Assembly: GCA_016741995.1 (NCBI GenBank)
Contig: JACVCO010000006.1
Span: 124,001 to 188,000, forward strand
DNA: 64,000 nt
Source: Hydrogenophaga sp.
GTDB lineage: Bacteria; Pseudomonadota; Gammaproteobacteria; Burkholderiales; Burkholderiaceae_C
Reading direction: 5' to 3'
This document shows, piece after piece, positions 1-8,421 of the stretch (positions are counted from its first letter, which is position 1; every line of letters begins with the position of its first letter). Position numbers and translations under genes: made by a program. The notes under the pieces are model-generated. The model did no database searches and was not told the origin of the DNA. It was given only the letters and a program-made list of their open reading frames with translations.

Positions 1-356
1 TCGAAGAGCTGTCGCACCTCGACCACCGCCGTGCGGCCCAGGCCCATCGGGTTGGGGAAGCGGCGCGACCATTCGATCGCTTCCTCACGGCTGCGCGCCT
101 GGATCAGCGTGTAGCCGGCGATGAGTTCCTTGGCCTCGGCGTAGGGGCCGTCGACGATGCGCGGTGTGCCCTGCGCGCCGTGGTGCACGCACCACCCCTG
201 GCGGCCGGGGTGCAGGCCCGAGCAGTCGAGCAGCACGCCGGCGCGCGCGAGTTCTTCGTGGAAGTGCAGCATGGACTCGAACACGGCCGGGTCGGGGTCG
301 GGCCCCTCCATGGCCTCGAATTCGGGCACGGAACGCACGATGATCATGAACCGCAT
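1..356 (-). CDS. YCII/DGPF-family protein (3' end outside window)
   Basis: Small alpha-beta barrel protein of the YCII (DGPF) family; 118 codons are visible and the C-terminus lies beyond the window edge. The family motif region DGPYAEAKELIAGYTLIQ is present, as is the usual EAIEWSRRFP helix. The ATG is preceded by AGGAG at good spacing. Function is unknown; members carry a His/Asp pair reminiscent of muconolactone isomerases. It lies downstream of a paralogue on the same strand. Such pairs are often encoded beside an ECF sigma factor gene, which would be off the left edge (inference). Confidence 0.85.
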   Translation of the reverse strand, partial: MRFMIIVRSVPEFEAMEGPDPDPAVFESMLHFHEELARAGVLLDCSGLHPGRQGWCVHHGAQGTPRIVDGPYAEAKELIAGYTLIQARSREEAIEWSRRFPNPMGLGRTAVVEVRQLF

Positions 357-458
357 GGCTGTCTCCTGAAGGTGTCTGGCGCGGCGACCCATTTCGCCGC
401 GTTCACCCCCACGACGAGCAAGCGCCGCCGGTTTCGACAGCCGCTGGTCGGGAAGCGC

Positions 459-824
459 CTAGGCCCGGCTTTCGTCGAAACACGGGGCCAGGCCGCGCAC
501 CTCCACCGTGGCCCATTCGGCCGCCGGGCACTGGCGGGCGAGTTCGATGGCCTCGTTGCGGGTGACGCCCTCGAGCAGGAAGAAGCCGCCCACCATTTCC
601 TTGGCTTCGGCAAAGGGTCCGTCGAGCCGGCGCGCGGCACCGGGCGCCTGGCTCACGCGCACCGCGTCGCTCAACCCGGCCAGCGATTCCACCGCCTTCA
701 GCCTGCCCTGCGCGCGCAGCGATTCGCCGAACGCCTGCATGCGGGCATAGGCCTCGCGGCCCTGGGCTTCGGTGCGCTCGGCGCGCTGGCCGGCGGGCTC
801 GATGATCAACAGCATGTACGACAC
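459..824 (-). CDS. YCII/DGPF-family protein
   Basis: A 121-aa paralogue of the preceding partial gene, with LDGPFAEAKEMVGGFFLLEG as family signature and EAIELARQCPAAEWATVEVRG at the C-terminus. A GTG start is chosen because it gives the typical MSYMLLI beginning and has GGAG upstream; an ATG three codons later is possible. It reads toward the other YCII gene with about 100 bp between them, so co-transcription is likely. No enzymatic role can be assigned from sequence. Confidence 0.88.
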   Translation of the reverse strand: MSYMLLIIEPAGQRAERTEAQGREAYARMQAFGESLRAQGRLKAVESLAGLSDAVRVSQAPGAARRLDGPFAEAKEMVGGFFLLEGVTRNEAIELARQCPAAEWATVEVRGLAPCFDESRA

Positions 825-878
825 GTGCAGGGTCTCCGGGCAAGCAAAAGCCGCATCCTAGGCGCAGAATGCCCGGCC

Positions 879-1160
879 ATGGACACCAACCGTTTCGACA
901 CGTTTCGCGAGCAGGCCCTGGCCGAGGGTTTCGACGAGGTGCTGGAACGCCAGTGGGCGCCCCACACCGTGCTCGACACGCACACCCATCCGTTCTCCGT
1001 GAAAGCGGTCGTCACCGCCGGCGAGATGTGGCTCACCGTGGGCGGCGACACCCAGCACCTGCGCACGGGCGACACCTTCGCGCTGGGGCGCGATGTGCCG
1101 CACGCCGAGCGCTACGGCGCCGAGGGCGCGGCGTACTGGGTGGCGCGGCGCAACGGCTGA
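879..1160 (+). CDS. Small cupin-domain protein
   Basis: A 93-aa single-domain cupin. The first cupin motif is seen as HTHPFSVKAVVTAGEMWLTV and the second around GDTFALGRDVPHAERYG, giving plausible metal-ligand histidines (HTH and the later PHAE). It sits alone between the divergent YCII genes and the MntA gene, 54 bp from the GTG-started YCII gene. Such small cupins bind metal or small ligands; substrate unknown. The ATG start was chosen because the cupin fold begins about 30 residues in and the frame upstream reads through non-homologous sequence. Confidence 0.82.
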   Translation: MDTNRFDTFREQALAEGFDEVLERQWAPHTVLDTHTHPFSVKAVVTAGEMWLTVGGDTQHLRTGDTFALGRDVPHAERYGAEGAAYWVARRNG

Positions 1161-1185
1161 GGCGCGGCTGCGCTACATTGCTGGC

Positions 1186-1476
1186 GTGAACCGACAACAC
1201 GCTTTCGAACTGCTGGCACGCAGCAAACCGGAACTGGCCCGCCGATACGGCGTGGCCGGCCTTGCCCTGTTTGGCTCCACAGCGCGCGACGAGGCACGCG
1301 AGAACAGCGATGTGGATGTGCTCGTGGCCTTTGATGGCCCAGCCACCTCGCAGCGGTACTTCGGTGTCCAGTTCTATCTCGAAGATCTCTTCGGTCATCC
1401 CGTCGATCTGGTGACCGAAAAGGCCTTGCGCGAAGAACTCCGACCCTACGTGAACAAGGATCGAATGGATGTCTGA
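1186..1476 (+). CDS. mntA: MntA-type minimal nucleotidyltransferase antitoxin
   Basis: A 96-aa protein with the minimal nucleotidyltransferase signature GS-X10-DXD: G30-S31 then D42-V-D44, with a third acidic residue (D74) in HPVDLV. In characterised HepT/MntA modules this antitoxin adds AMP units to a tyrosine of the HEPN toxin, which inactivates it. The GTG start gives the natural N-terminus (MNRQHAFELL). The 3' end overlaps the hepT gene by 8 bp, so the two are translationally coupled. All catalytic residues are present, so the antitoxin should be active. Confidence 0.88.
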   Translation: MNRQHAFELLARSKPELARRYGVAGLALFGSTARDEARENSDVDVLVAFDGPATSQRYFGVQFYLEDLFGHPVDLVTEKALREELRPYVNKDRMDV

Positions 1477-1831
1477 GGGAGCGGCACGCGCATGGCGCTT
1501 CTACCTTGACGACATGATCGGGTTCACTCGCAAGGCCCTGGAGTACACCCGCGGTCTTGATCGAGCGCAGTTCTCGTCAGACTCCATGCGCCGCGATGCG
1601 ACATTGCGCAACCTGGAGCTGTTGGGCGAAGCGGCCAACCGGATTCCGCCCGACATTCGCGCCGCGCACGGCCAGGTGCCCTGGCGACAAATGATCGCCA
1701 CCCGCAACCGGCTCATCCATGCCTATCTCGGCATCGATGACGACGTGATCTGGAGCATCGTTCGGGACGACCTCCCCACCTTGCTGCACGAGTTGCAGGC
1801 GTTGCAGTCGGCACCGGATCCGCTCGCCTGA
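1469..1831 (+). CDS. hepT: HepT-type HEPN toxin ribonuclease
   Basis: A 120-aa, mostly helical HEPN-domain protein. The RX4HXY motif is complete: R79, H84 and Y86 in RNRLIHAY. In the family R and H form the RNase site and the Tyr is the residue adenylylated by MntA. The DXMRRDATLRNLELLGEAANRI segment is typical of DUF86/HepT. It starts inside the mntA 3' end. The convergent methyltransferase gene ends 16 bp away. The motif predicts a functional toxin; its target is usually tRNA or mRNA. Confidence 0.9.
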   Translation: MSEGAARAWRFYLDDMIGFTRKALEYTRGLDRAQFSSDSMRRDATLRNLELLGEAANRIPPDIRAAHGQVPWRQMIATRNRLIHAYLGIDDDVIWSIVRDDLPTLLHELQALQSAPDPLA

Positions 1832-1847
1832 GCGGCGCAACGCGCCC

Positions 1848-3068
1848 TCAGTGAACTGAACCGGCGACCGCTTCGCGCCGCAACCACACGTACCAGCCCA
1901 TCACCGGCTGGCGCTGCTCTTCGCGGATCGGGCCGGCTTCGATGGCCTGCACGGTGAAGCCGTGGGCGAAGGCCAGGCGCTGGACGAGTTCGCGCGAGTG
2001 CGCGTAGCGCAGGCTGGGGCGCAACTGCAGGTCGCGGCCGGGGTCGGCCTGTTCCACGCTGAAGGCGAACACGCCGCCCGGGGCCAGGCGTTGCGCCGCG
2101 GCGGCGAAGACCTCGTCGAGCGGGCCCACGTAGATGAAGACGTCGGCCGAGAGGATGAGATCGGCCGGTTCGCGGCTGGCGCGCAGGAAACCCAGCAGGT
2201 CGCCATGCACCACCTCGCGGTAGGCGCCGCTGGCGCGCGCGCGATCGACCATGACGCGCGAGGCGTCAACGCCTTCGACGGCATCGGCGTGCGGTGCGAC
2301 ACGGCGGCCGCACAGGCCGGTGCCGCAACCCAGGTCGAGCACGAGGCCGAAGCGGCGGTCGTTGGCGAGCAGCGGTTTGAGCAGGGTGTCGGGCGCGGCG
2401 TACTTGAGCTGGGCGAGCAGGTGGTCCTGGAACTCGTCGGCGTACTGATCGAACAGCACGCTGGCGTACACGGGTGGCGGTGCCGGCGGCTCGCGCACGT
2501 CGGTCACGGCGGCGAGGTAGTAGCGGTGCAGGTCGGCGTCGGCACCGTGCTGCAGGGCGCGTTCGTAGCTGCGCGCGGCCTCGGGCAACTGGCCGTTCTC
2601 GCGCAGCAGGTGGCCGCGCTGGCTCCAGACCTCGGCCACGGTGTCGTCCGCGGCGAGCGCGTCGTCCAGCGCCTGCAGCGCCTCGCGCGCGCGGTCCTGC
2701 CGCAGCTCGCACTGCGCGAGCGAGAGGTACAGCCCGCTTTGCTGCGCGCCGAGCGCGATGGCCTGGCGCAGCGCGTGCGCGGCACCGGCCCACTGGCCCA
2801 GGGCCTCGCGGCTGAGGCCGAGCGCGGCCCAGGCGTCGCGGTGTGTGGGGTCGGCGAGCAAGGCGGCGTCGAGCTGCTGGACGGCGGCGTTCCACTGGCC
2901 GAGCCGGCACAACGTGACGCCCAGGTTCGCCAGCACCGAGGGGCGGCCGGGCACGAGCGCGAGCGCGGCCTCGTAGTCGGCGCGCGCGGCGTCGAGGCGG
3001 CCGGCCTCGAAATGCGCGTTGCCGGCGAAGAAGTGCGCCTTGGCGCGTTCGATGGTGTCGTCGGACAT
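1848..3068 (-). CDS. TPR-repeat class I SAM-dependent methyltransferase
   Basis: A 406-aa protein in two parts. Residues about 1-200 form several tetratricopeptide repeats (FFAGNAHFEAGRLDAARADY, LANLGVTLCRLGQWNAAVQQ and further copies). Residues about 215-390 are a Rossmann methyltransferase with motif I VLDLGCGTGLCG, an acidic motif II (GVDASRVMVDRAR) and motif IV-like DLILSADVFIYV. TPRs usually recruit the protein or glycan acceptor, but the acceptor cannot be told here. It is a single gene, convergent with hepT and 60 bp upstream of the ABC-linked operon end. Confidence 0.85.
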   Translation of the reverse strand: MSDDTIERAKAHFFAGNAHFEAGRLDAARADYEAALALVPGRPSVLANLGVTLCRLGQWNAAVQQLDAALLADPTHRDAWAALGLSREALGQWAGAAHALRQAIALGAQQSGLYLSLAQCELRQDRAREALQALDDALAADDTVAEVWSQRGHLLRENGQLPEAARSYERALQHGADADLHRYYLAAVTDVREPPAPPPVYASVLFDQYADEFQDHLLAQLKYAAPDTLLKPLLANDRRFGLVLDLGCGTGLCGRRVAPHADAVEGVDASRVMVDRARASGAYREVVHGDLLGFLRASREPADLILSADVFIYVGPLDEVFAAAAQRLAPGGVFAFSVEQADPGRDLQLRPSLRYAHSRELVQRLAFAHGFTVQAIEAGPIREEQRQPVMGWYVWLRREAVAGSVH

Positions 3069-3128
3069 GGGGCGTTCGGGTGCGAAGGAGCGCGCATCGT
3101 AGGCGATGCGCGCCCGCTCGGCCCCGCT

Positions 3129-4370
3129 TCAGCCCCCGCCCGCTCTCTGGCCCAGCACCTCGCGCACCTGCTGCGCGAGCGCGGCGGCGAATGCGGGGTC
3201 GTTGATGTGCAGGTCAAGCTCGATCAGGCGGTGCGTGTCGCTGGTGGCGAAGCGCGCGCGCAGGGAGTCGAACAGCGCGGCGTTCACCGCGGGCGCGTGG
3301 AAGGCCTGGCCCGGTGCGTCGAGCATGGACACGCCGCGCAGCGGCAGCAGCAGCCGCACCGGCCCGCTCGCGCGGTTGAGCTGTTCGGCGATGCGCTCGC
3401 CGGCCGCGCGCACCTCGTCGGCGTTGCTGCGCATCAGCGTCACGTCGGGGTTGTGCACGTGGAACAGGCGCTCGCGGTGGCGCTCGGGGATGGTGTGGCG
3501 CGGGCCGAAGTTGATCATGTCGAGCGCGCCCACCGAGCCCACCCAGGGCAGGCCGTGGCGCGCGGCGGCGTCGAGCCGGTTCGGGCCGGCGTCGCACACG
3601 CCGCCGTGCAGGTGCTGGCCGACCTCGGTGGTGGTCACGTCGACGACGGCGCTCAACAACCCCGCGGCGGCCAGGGCTTCGAGCGTGCGCCCGCCGGGGC
3701 CGTTGGCGTGGAACACCTGGGCGTCGAAATCGTTTTGCAGTTCGGCGCGCACGGCCTGCACGCAGGGCGTGGTGACGCCGAACATGCTGAGGCCGATCGC
3801 GGGTTTGTCTTGCGCGGCACCGGTGGCGGGCGCGCGGTGCAGCAGCATGCCCGCCATGGCGTGCGCCGCGTTGGCGAGGATGGTGCGCGAAAGACCGTTC
3901 AGGCCGGCGATGTCCGTCACCGGGTACATCAGCATCAGGTCCATCACGTCCACATAGGGCGCGACGTTGCCCGAGGCCATGGTGGAGACGAGCAGCTTGG
4001 GCACCCCGATGGGCAGGCGCCGCATGGCGGGCGCAATCATCGAGGTGCCGCCCGAGCCACCCAGGCCCAGCATGCCCGCGATCTCCCCCGCGGCCAGCGC
4101 GCGCTGCACGCACGCGCCCAACGCCTCGCCCATGGCGGTGACGGCCTCGCCGCGGTCGCGCGGGCCGAACACGGCATTGACCCCGCGCGGGTGGTGGGCC
4201 GCGACAGCGCGTGCGTCGATGTCGGCCACGCCCGGCGCGCTGCGGGTGCCGATGTCGACCGTGCACACCGGCACGCCGGCCGCGCGCAGCAGGCCGGCCA
4301 CGTAATCGAGTTCCGGCGCCTTGGTGTCGAAGGTGCCGACCACCCAGGCGGGCGCCAGCGCCGCGTTCAT
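3129..4370 (-). CDS. UPF0261 / Tm-1-like ATP-binding protein
   Basis: A 413-aa protein of the UPF0261 family, matching the N-terminal domain of tomato Tm-1. Visible features are VVGTFDTKAPELDYVAGLLR at the N-terminus and the glycine-rich LGLGGSGGTSMIAPAMR and LLLPLRGVSMLD segments, typical of the family's two nucleotide-binding-like halves. Start chosen at MNAALAPAW, which overlaps the upstream SRPBCC gene by 4 bp (ATGA). It is the last gene of a transcript that runs from the ABC permeases, so it probably acts on the imported compound. Biochemical activity of bacterial members is not established. Confidence 0.85.
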   Translation of the reverse strand: MNAALAPAWVVGTFDTKAPELDYVAGLLRAAGVPVCTVDIGTRSAPGVADIDARAVAAHHPRGVNAVFGPRDRGEAVTAMGEALGACVQRALAAGEIAGMLGLGGSGGTSMIAPAMRRLPIGVPKLLVSTMASGNVAPYVDVMDLMLMYPVTDIAGLNGLSRTILANAAHAMAGMLLHRAPATGAAQDKPAIGLSMFGVTTPCVQAVRAELQNDFDAQVFHANGPGGRTLEALAAAGLLSAVVDVTTTEVGQHLHGGVCDAGPNRLDAAARHGLPWVGSVGALDMINFGPRHTIPERHRERLFHVHNPDVTLMRSNADEVRAAGERIAEQLNRASGPVRLLLPLRGVSMLDAPGQAFHAPAVNAALFDSLRARFATSDTHRLIELDLHINDPAFAAALAQQVREVLGQRAGGG

Positions 4371-4810
4371 CGCTTCGCGCCGAAGTGCGCGTCCACGCAC
4401 TCGAAGAAGGTGCGGAAGGTGCCCTTCACGCGCTCCATGGCCTCGGCCTCCTGGTCGGCGGGCACGTCCCACTCGGCCCACCATTCGCCAAAGCACTGGT
4501 TGCCTTCGGTGACGGGCAGCAGGTGCATCTCGGCCACGTAGTTTTTCCAGTCGGCGTCGATGTGCAGGATCTTGTAGCGGCAGCGGTGCGTGTCGTCGGA
4601 CAGGGCCAGCAGTTGCTCGCGCAGGTAACCGCCGCCGTCGCGCACGGTGAAGTGGCGCACGCAGCCCACCTGATCGGCGGGCTTGCCGTCTTCGATGTAG
4701 GACTTCTCGAAGAAGGGGTGGTATTCGCCCAGGCGACCGAAGTCGCGCAGGTAGCCCCAGGCCTGTTCCAGCGTGGCGTTCATCACCGCGCTCACGTACA
4801 CGCGTGCCAT
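4367..4810 (-). CDS. SRPBCC-family (START/polyketide cyclase-like) protein
   Basis: A 147-aa helix-grip protein; residues 6-140 match the SRPBCC pattern (MNATLEQAWGYLRDFGRLGEY near the N-terminus, a long C-terminal helix AEAMERVKGTFRTFFECVDAHF). Such proteins have a deep hydrophobic ligand cavity. It lies between the genes for the two Tm-1-like domains, is preceded by AGGAG and overlaps the next gene by 4 bp. This suggests a ligand shared with the pathway. Ligand unknown. Confidence 0.82.
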   Translation of the reverse strand: MARVYVSAVMNATLEQAWGYLRDFGRLGEYHPFFEKSYIEDGKPADQVGCVRHFTVRDGGGYLREQLLALSDDTHRCRYKILHIDADWKNYVAEMHLLPVTEGNQCFGEWWAEWDVPADQEAEAMERVKGTFRTFFECVDAHFGAKR

Positions 4811-4838
4811 GTCTTGTCTCCTGTGTGGTGTTGTCGGG

Positions 4839-5672
4839 TCAGCCGATGGCGGCCTGGCGGAAGCGCTCCACGTGGGCCTTGATCGCGATCTCGGTGGGCA
4901 TTCTCTCCATGCTGCTGGCGCCGTAGAAGCCGTTGCAGTGCGTGCTGTGCTTGAGCACGTAGGCCACGTCTTCGGGGCTGGAGATCGGGCCGCCGTGCGC
5001 GATCACCACCACGTCCTTGCGCACCTTGCGCGCGGCCTCGCCCCACTCGTCGATGAGCTTCACGCAGGTGTCGAGCGATTTCGCGGTGGTGGCGCCGATG
5101 GTGCCGCCGGTGGTGACGCCCATGTGCGGCACGATGAAATCGGCGCCCGCTTCCGTCATGGCAATGGCTTCCTCGACCGAGAACACGTAGGGCGTGGTGA
5201 GCAGGTCCAGCGCGTGGGCCTGGCCGATCATGTCCACCTCGGTCGCGTAGTTGATGCCGGTCTCCTCCAGGCTCTGGCGGAAGGTGCCGTCGATGATGCC
5301 CACGGTGGGAAAGTTCTGCACACCGGAGAAACCCAGCTCCTTGAGCTGCTTGAGGAACACCGGCATGACGATGAAGGGGTCGGTGCCGTTCACGCCCGCG
5401 ATCACGGGCGTCTGCTTCACCACCGGCAGCACCTCGCCCGCCATCTCCACCACGATCTGGTTGGCATTGCCGTAAGCCAGCAGGCCGGCCGACGACGCGC
5501 GCCCGGCCATGCGGTAGCGGCCCGAGTTGTAGATGACGATGAGGTCGATGCCGGCGGCCTCCTCGCATTTGGCGGAAATGCCGGTGCCGGCACCGCCGCC
5601 CAGGATGGGCTGGCGCGCGCGCACCATGGCCTGGAATTTGGCCATCAGGGCCTGGCGTTCGAAACGCGGCAT
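4839..5672 (-). CDS. TIM-barrel phosphoenolpyruvate hydrolase-like protein (Tm-1 C-domain homologue)
   Basis: A 277-aa TIM-barrel of the PEP hydrolase-like/signal-transduction family. Motifs seen: [20 protein letters not shown] near the N-terminus, [27 protein letters not shown], and [13 protein letters not shown] near the C-terminus. The fold is related to the PEP mutase/isocitrate lyase superfamily. In plants and fungi this domain is fused to UPF0261 (Tm-1 architecture). Here the two are separate genes split by an SRPBCC gene. It starts 31 bp after livM, so it is part of the transporter operon. Confidence 0.85.
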   Translation of the reverse strand: MPRFERQALMAKFQAMVRARQPILGGGAGTGISAKCEEAAGIDLIVIYNSGRYRMAGRASSAGLLAYGNANQIVVEMAGEVLPVVKQTPVIAGVNGTDPFIVMPVFLKQLKELGFSGVQNFPTVGIIDGTFRQSLEETGINYATEVDMIGQAHALDLLTTPYVFSVEEAIAMTEAGADFIVPHMGVTTGGTIGATTAKSLDTCVKLIDEWGEAARKVRKDVVVIAHGGPISSPEDVAYVLKHSTHCNGFYGASSMERMPTEIAIKAHVERFRQAAIG

Positions 5673-5703
5673 GGGGGTGACTCCTGTGTGTGACGGGTAA
5701 GGG

Positions 5704-6636
5704 TTAAGTGCGGCGGCGTGCCATGAGGCTGTTGAACGCGCCGGCGATGCCGGAGCGGAAACAGAGCACGCACACCATGAAGATCAGGCCGGTGACCAGC
5801 GTCACCCAGCCACCGAAAGCGTCGAGGTAGTACTGCAGCGCCACCACCAGCGCGGCGCCGATGGCGGGGCCGAACACGGTGTGCAGGCCGCCGAGCAGGG
5901 CCATGAGCACCACGTCGCCCGAGAGGTGCCAGTGCACGTCGGTGAGCGCGGCCACCTGGAACACGATGGCCTTCATCGACCCGGCCAGGCCCGACAACGC
6001 GGCCGAGAGCACGAACAGCATGAGCTTGTAGCGCTCCACCGGATAGCCGAGCGAACGCGCGCGGGGCTCGTGCTCGCGGATGGCGACGATGACGTGACCG
6101 AAGGGCGAATGCACCACGCGGTGGATGAGCCACAGGCCGGCGATGGTGAGGGCCAGCACCAGGTGGTACATCGCCACGTCGCTGCGCAGGTCGATGAAGC
6201 CGAGCAGCGTGCCGCGCGGGATCTGCTGCAGACCGTCTTCGGCACCCGTGAAGGGCAGCTGCAGGAAGATGAAATACACCATCTGCGCCAGCGCCAGCGT
6301 GATCATGGCGAGGTAGATGCCCTGGCGGTGGATGGCGAGTGCACCGAACACCGCGCCCAGCCCCGCCGCAAACGCGGTGCCCACCAGCAGCGACAGCTCG
6401 GGCGGCAGGCCCCAGGTCTTGGCGGCCAGGCCGGTGAGGTAGGCCGCGCTGCCGAAGAAGGCCGCGTGGCCGAAGGACATCATGCCGCCGAAGCCCAGCA
6501 GCAGGCCGTAGGCGCAGGCGAACAGCGCCATGCACAACAGCTTCATCACGAACACCGGGTACAGCAGCTGCGGCACCCAGGGCACCACGAGCAGCGCGGC
6601 GATCAACACGCCGATGGCGAGGGCTTTCGCGTTCAT
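5704..6636 (-). CDS. livM: Branched-chain amino acid-type ABC permease LivM
   Basis: A 310-aa inner-membrane permease with about nine hydrophobic segments. The family landmarks are [38 protein letters not shown] and the cytoplasmic coupling loop [20 protein letters not shown]. The start [10 protein letters not shown] overlaps the livH stop by 4 bp, so the true protein is much shorter than the open frame that continues upstream. Substrate is not predictable from the permease. The operon partners (UPF0261, SRPBCC, PEP hydrolase-like) argue against a plain leucine transporter. Confidence 0.9.
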   Translation of the reverse strand: MNAKALAIGVLIAALLVVPWVPQLLYPVFVMKLLCMALFACAYGLLLGFGGMMSFGHAAFFGSAAYLTGLAAKTWGLPPELSLLVGTAFAAGLGAVFGALAIHRQGIYLAMITLALAQMVYFIFLQLPFTGAEDGLQQIPRGTLLGFIDLRSDVAMYHLVLALTIAGLWLIHRVVHSPFGHVIVAIREHEPRARSLGYPVERYKLMLFVLSAALSGLAGSMKAIVFQVAALTDVHWHLSGDVVLMALLGGLHTVFGPAIGAALVVALQYYLDAFGGWVTLVTGLIFMVCVLCFRSGIAGAFNSLMARRRT

Positions 6637-7523
6637 GCCGAGCCCTCCCGGCCAAACAGGCCGCGCGGGCGCAGCAGCAGGATCAGCGCCATCACCACGA
6701 AGATCACCGTCGTCGACGCTTCGGAATAGAAGACCTTGGTGAGCCCTTCGACAACACCGATGCCCAGCGCGGTGACGATGGAGCCGGCCACCGAACCCAT
6801 GCCGCCGATGACCACGATGGCGAACACGATGATCACCAGGTTGGAGCCCATGCCCGAGTTGACGTGCAGGATGGGCGCGGCCAGCACGCCGGTGAACGCG
6901 GCGAGCGCGATGCCCGCGCCGTAGGTGAGCGTGAGCAGCAGCGGCACGTTCACCCCGAAGGACTGCGTGAGCGCCGATTTCTCGGTGGCGGCGCGCAAGC
7001 GCGCGCCGAGTGCGGTGCGCTCGATCAGCCACCAGGTGGCGCCACAGGCGAGCAGCGCGGCCACGATGACCCAGGCCCGGTACTTGGGCAGCACCATGAA
7101 GCCCAGGTTGTAGATGCCGCGCAGCGCTTCCGGCACCGGGTAGGGCTGGCCCGAAGTGCCGTAGGCCACGCGCAACCCGCCCTCGATGAACAGCACCAGG
7201 CCGAAGGTGAGCAGCAAACCGTAGATCGGGTCGAGCCCGTAGAGGCGGCGCAGCAGCGTGCGCTCGAAGCCGGCGCCGAGTGCACCCACGATCAGCGGCA
7301 CCGCGATCAACGCCACCCAGTAGCCCAGGCCCAGGTAGAGGTGCAGCATCCACGCACCGAAGGCACCGAGCGTGAAGAACGCACCGTGCGCGAAGTTGAC
7401 GATGCGCAACAGGCCGAAGATCACCGCGAGCCCCAGGCTCAGCACGGCGTAGAAACAACCGTTGACCAGGCCGAGCATGATCTGCCCCGCGATCACCGAC
7501 AACGGCAGGCCGAAGATTTCCAT
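6633..7523 (-). CDS. livH: Branched-chain amino acid-type ABC permease LivH
   Basis: A 296-aa inner-membrane permease with the LivH landmarks GLVNGCFYAVLSLGLAVIFG, RIVNFAHGAFFTLGAF and VIGGMGSVAGSIVTALGIGV, the last preceding the coupling region. An ATG (MEIFGLPL) is chosen; two GTG codons lie 3 and 9 bp upstream. Only 35 bp separate this start from the divergent AraC gene, so its promoter must overlap the regulator's 5' region unless it is read from far upstream. Followed by livM with a 4-bp overlap. Confidence 0.88.
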   Translation of the reverse strand: MEIFGLPLSVIAGQIMLGLVNGCFYAVLSLGLAVIFGLLRIVNFAHGAFFTLGAFGAWMLHLYLGLGYWVALIAVPLIVGALGAGFERTLLRRLYGLDPIYGLLLTFGLVLFIEGGLRVAYGTSGQPYPVPEALRGIYNLGFMVLPKYRAWVIVAALLACGATWWLIERTALGARLRAATEKSALTQSFGVNVPLLLTLTYGAGIALAAFTGVLAAPILHVNSGMGSNLVIIVFAIVVIGGMGSVAGSIVTALGIGVVEGLTKVFYSEASTTVIFVVMALILLLRPRGLFGREGSA

Positions 7524-7558
7524 CACGCCCACCCCCGCTTGCCTATCATGCGCACGCC

Positions 7559-8407
7559 ATGCCCAGCCGACATCCCGACATCTCCGTTGAAACCCATGTG
7601 ATGGGCGAACACTCGGCGCAGACCGTGGTGCGCGCCGAACAGTGCGAAGCGCTCGCGGCGCGCCGCATCGCGCACGTGGCGGTGGTGGACGCGGCCACGC
7701 CCTACACCATCGTGCGCACGCACCTGAGCGGTGCCTTCATGCAGGTGTGCCTGGCCGGCGAGGGCCGCACCTTTCTCGACGGCCGCTGGTACACGCACAA
7801 GCCCGGCAGCGTGAGCTTCTCGCCCGCACACGTGCTGCACGCCTTCCATTGCGTGCCCGGCAAGCGCTGGCGCCTGGCCTGGGTGCGCTTCATGCCCGAA
7901 TCGCCGCTGTCGGTGGACGGTGCGCTCTCGCCCACCATCTCGCCCTTCGACGGCCGCGTGCTGGAGCACGCCATCCTGGGCCTGGCCAGCGAGATGGAAG
8001 GCGCGGCCGACCCCGGCACCTGCGTGGTGTGGGTCGACGTGATCGAGCGCTACGCGGCGCGCATCCTGGCGCCGCTGCAGCGCGAGCCGCGCCTGGTGCC
8101 GCTGTGGAACGCGGTGAAGGCCGACCTGGCGCGCGACTGGAGCGTGGCCGAGATGGCCGCGCTGGCCAAGACCAGCGAGGAGAACCTGCGCCGCCTGTGC
8201 CAGAAGAGCCTGGGCCGCAGCCCCGGCAAGCAGCTGGCCACGCTGCGCATCGCGCACGCGGCGCACCTGCTGGCCACCAGCGACGAAAAGATCGAGACCG
8301 TGGCGCACAGCGTGGGTTACGCGAACCCGTTCGCGTTCTCCAACACCTTCAAGCGCATGACGGGTTTCAGGCCGTCGGACTACCGGCGTCGTCCCCAGGC
8401 GGCTTGA
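7559..8407 (+). CDS. AraC-family transcriptional regulator with N-terminal cupin domain
   Basis: A 282-aa regulator. Residues about 25-125 resemble an AraC sensory cupin (HLSGAFMQVCLAGEGRTFLDG, KPGSVSFSPAHVLHAF). Residues about 190-280 hold two HTH motifs (WSVAEMAALAKTSEENLRR and KIETVAHSVGYANPFAFSNT, then FKRMTGFRPSDYRR). It is encoded opposite to, and in the middle of, the first liv operon, 35 bp from livH and 14 bp from the end of livF. It therefore most likely controls that operon in response to the transported compound (inference). Confidence 0.9.
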   Translation: MPSRHPDISVETHVMGEHSAQTVVRAEQCEALAARRIAHVAVVDAATPYTIVRTHLSGAFMQVCLAGEGRTFLDGRWYTHKPGSVSFSPAHVLHAFHCVPGKRWRLAWVRFMPESPLSVDGALSPTISPFDGRVLEHAILGLASEMEGAADPGTCVVWVDVIERYAARILAPLQREPRLVPLWNAVKADLARDWSVAEMAALAKTSEENLRRLCQKSLGRSPGKQLATLRIAHAAHLLATSDEKIETVAHSVGYANPFAFSNTFKRMTGFRPSDYRRRPQAA

Positions 8408-8421
8408 GTCTTGCATCGCGC

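Noticed and set aside
1962-4541. An 859-codon open frame on the plus strand
   Set aside because: It is antisense to the TPR-methyltransferase and UPF0261 genes, has a low-complexity Arg/Ala/Gly/His composition and no motif; typical shadow frame of GC-rich coding DNA.
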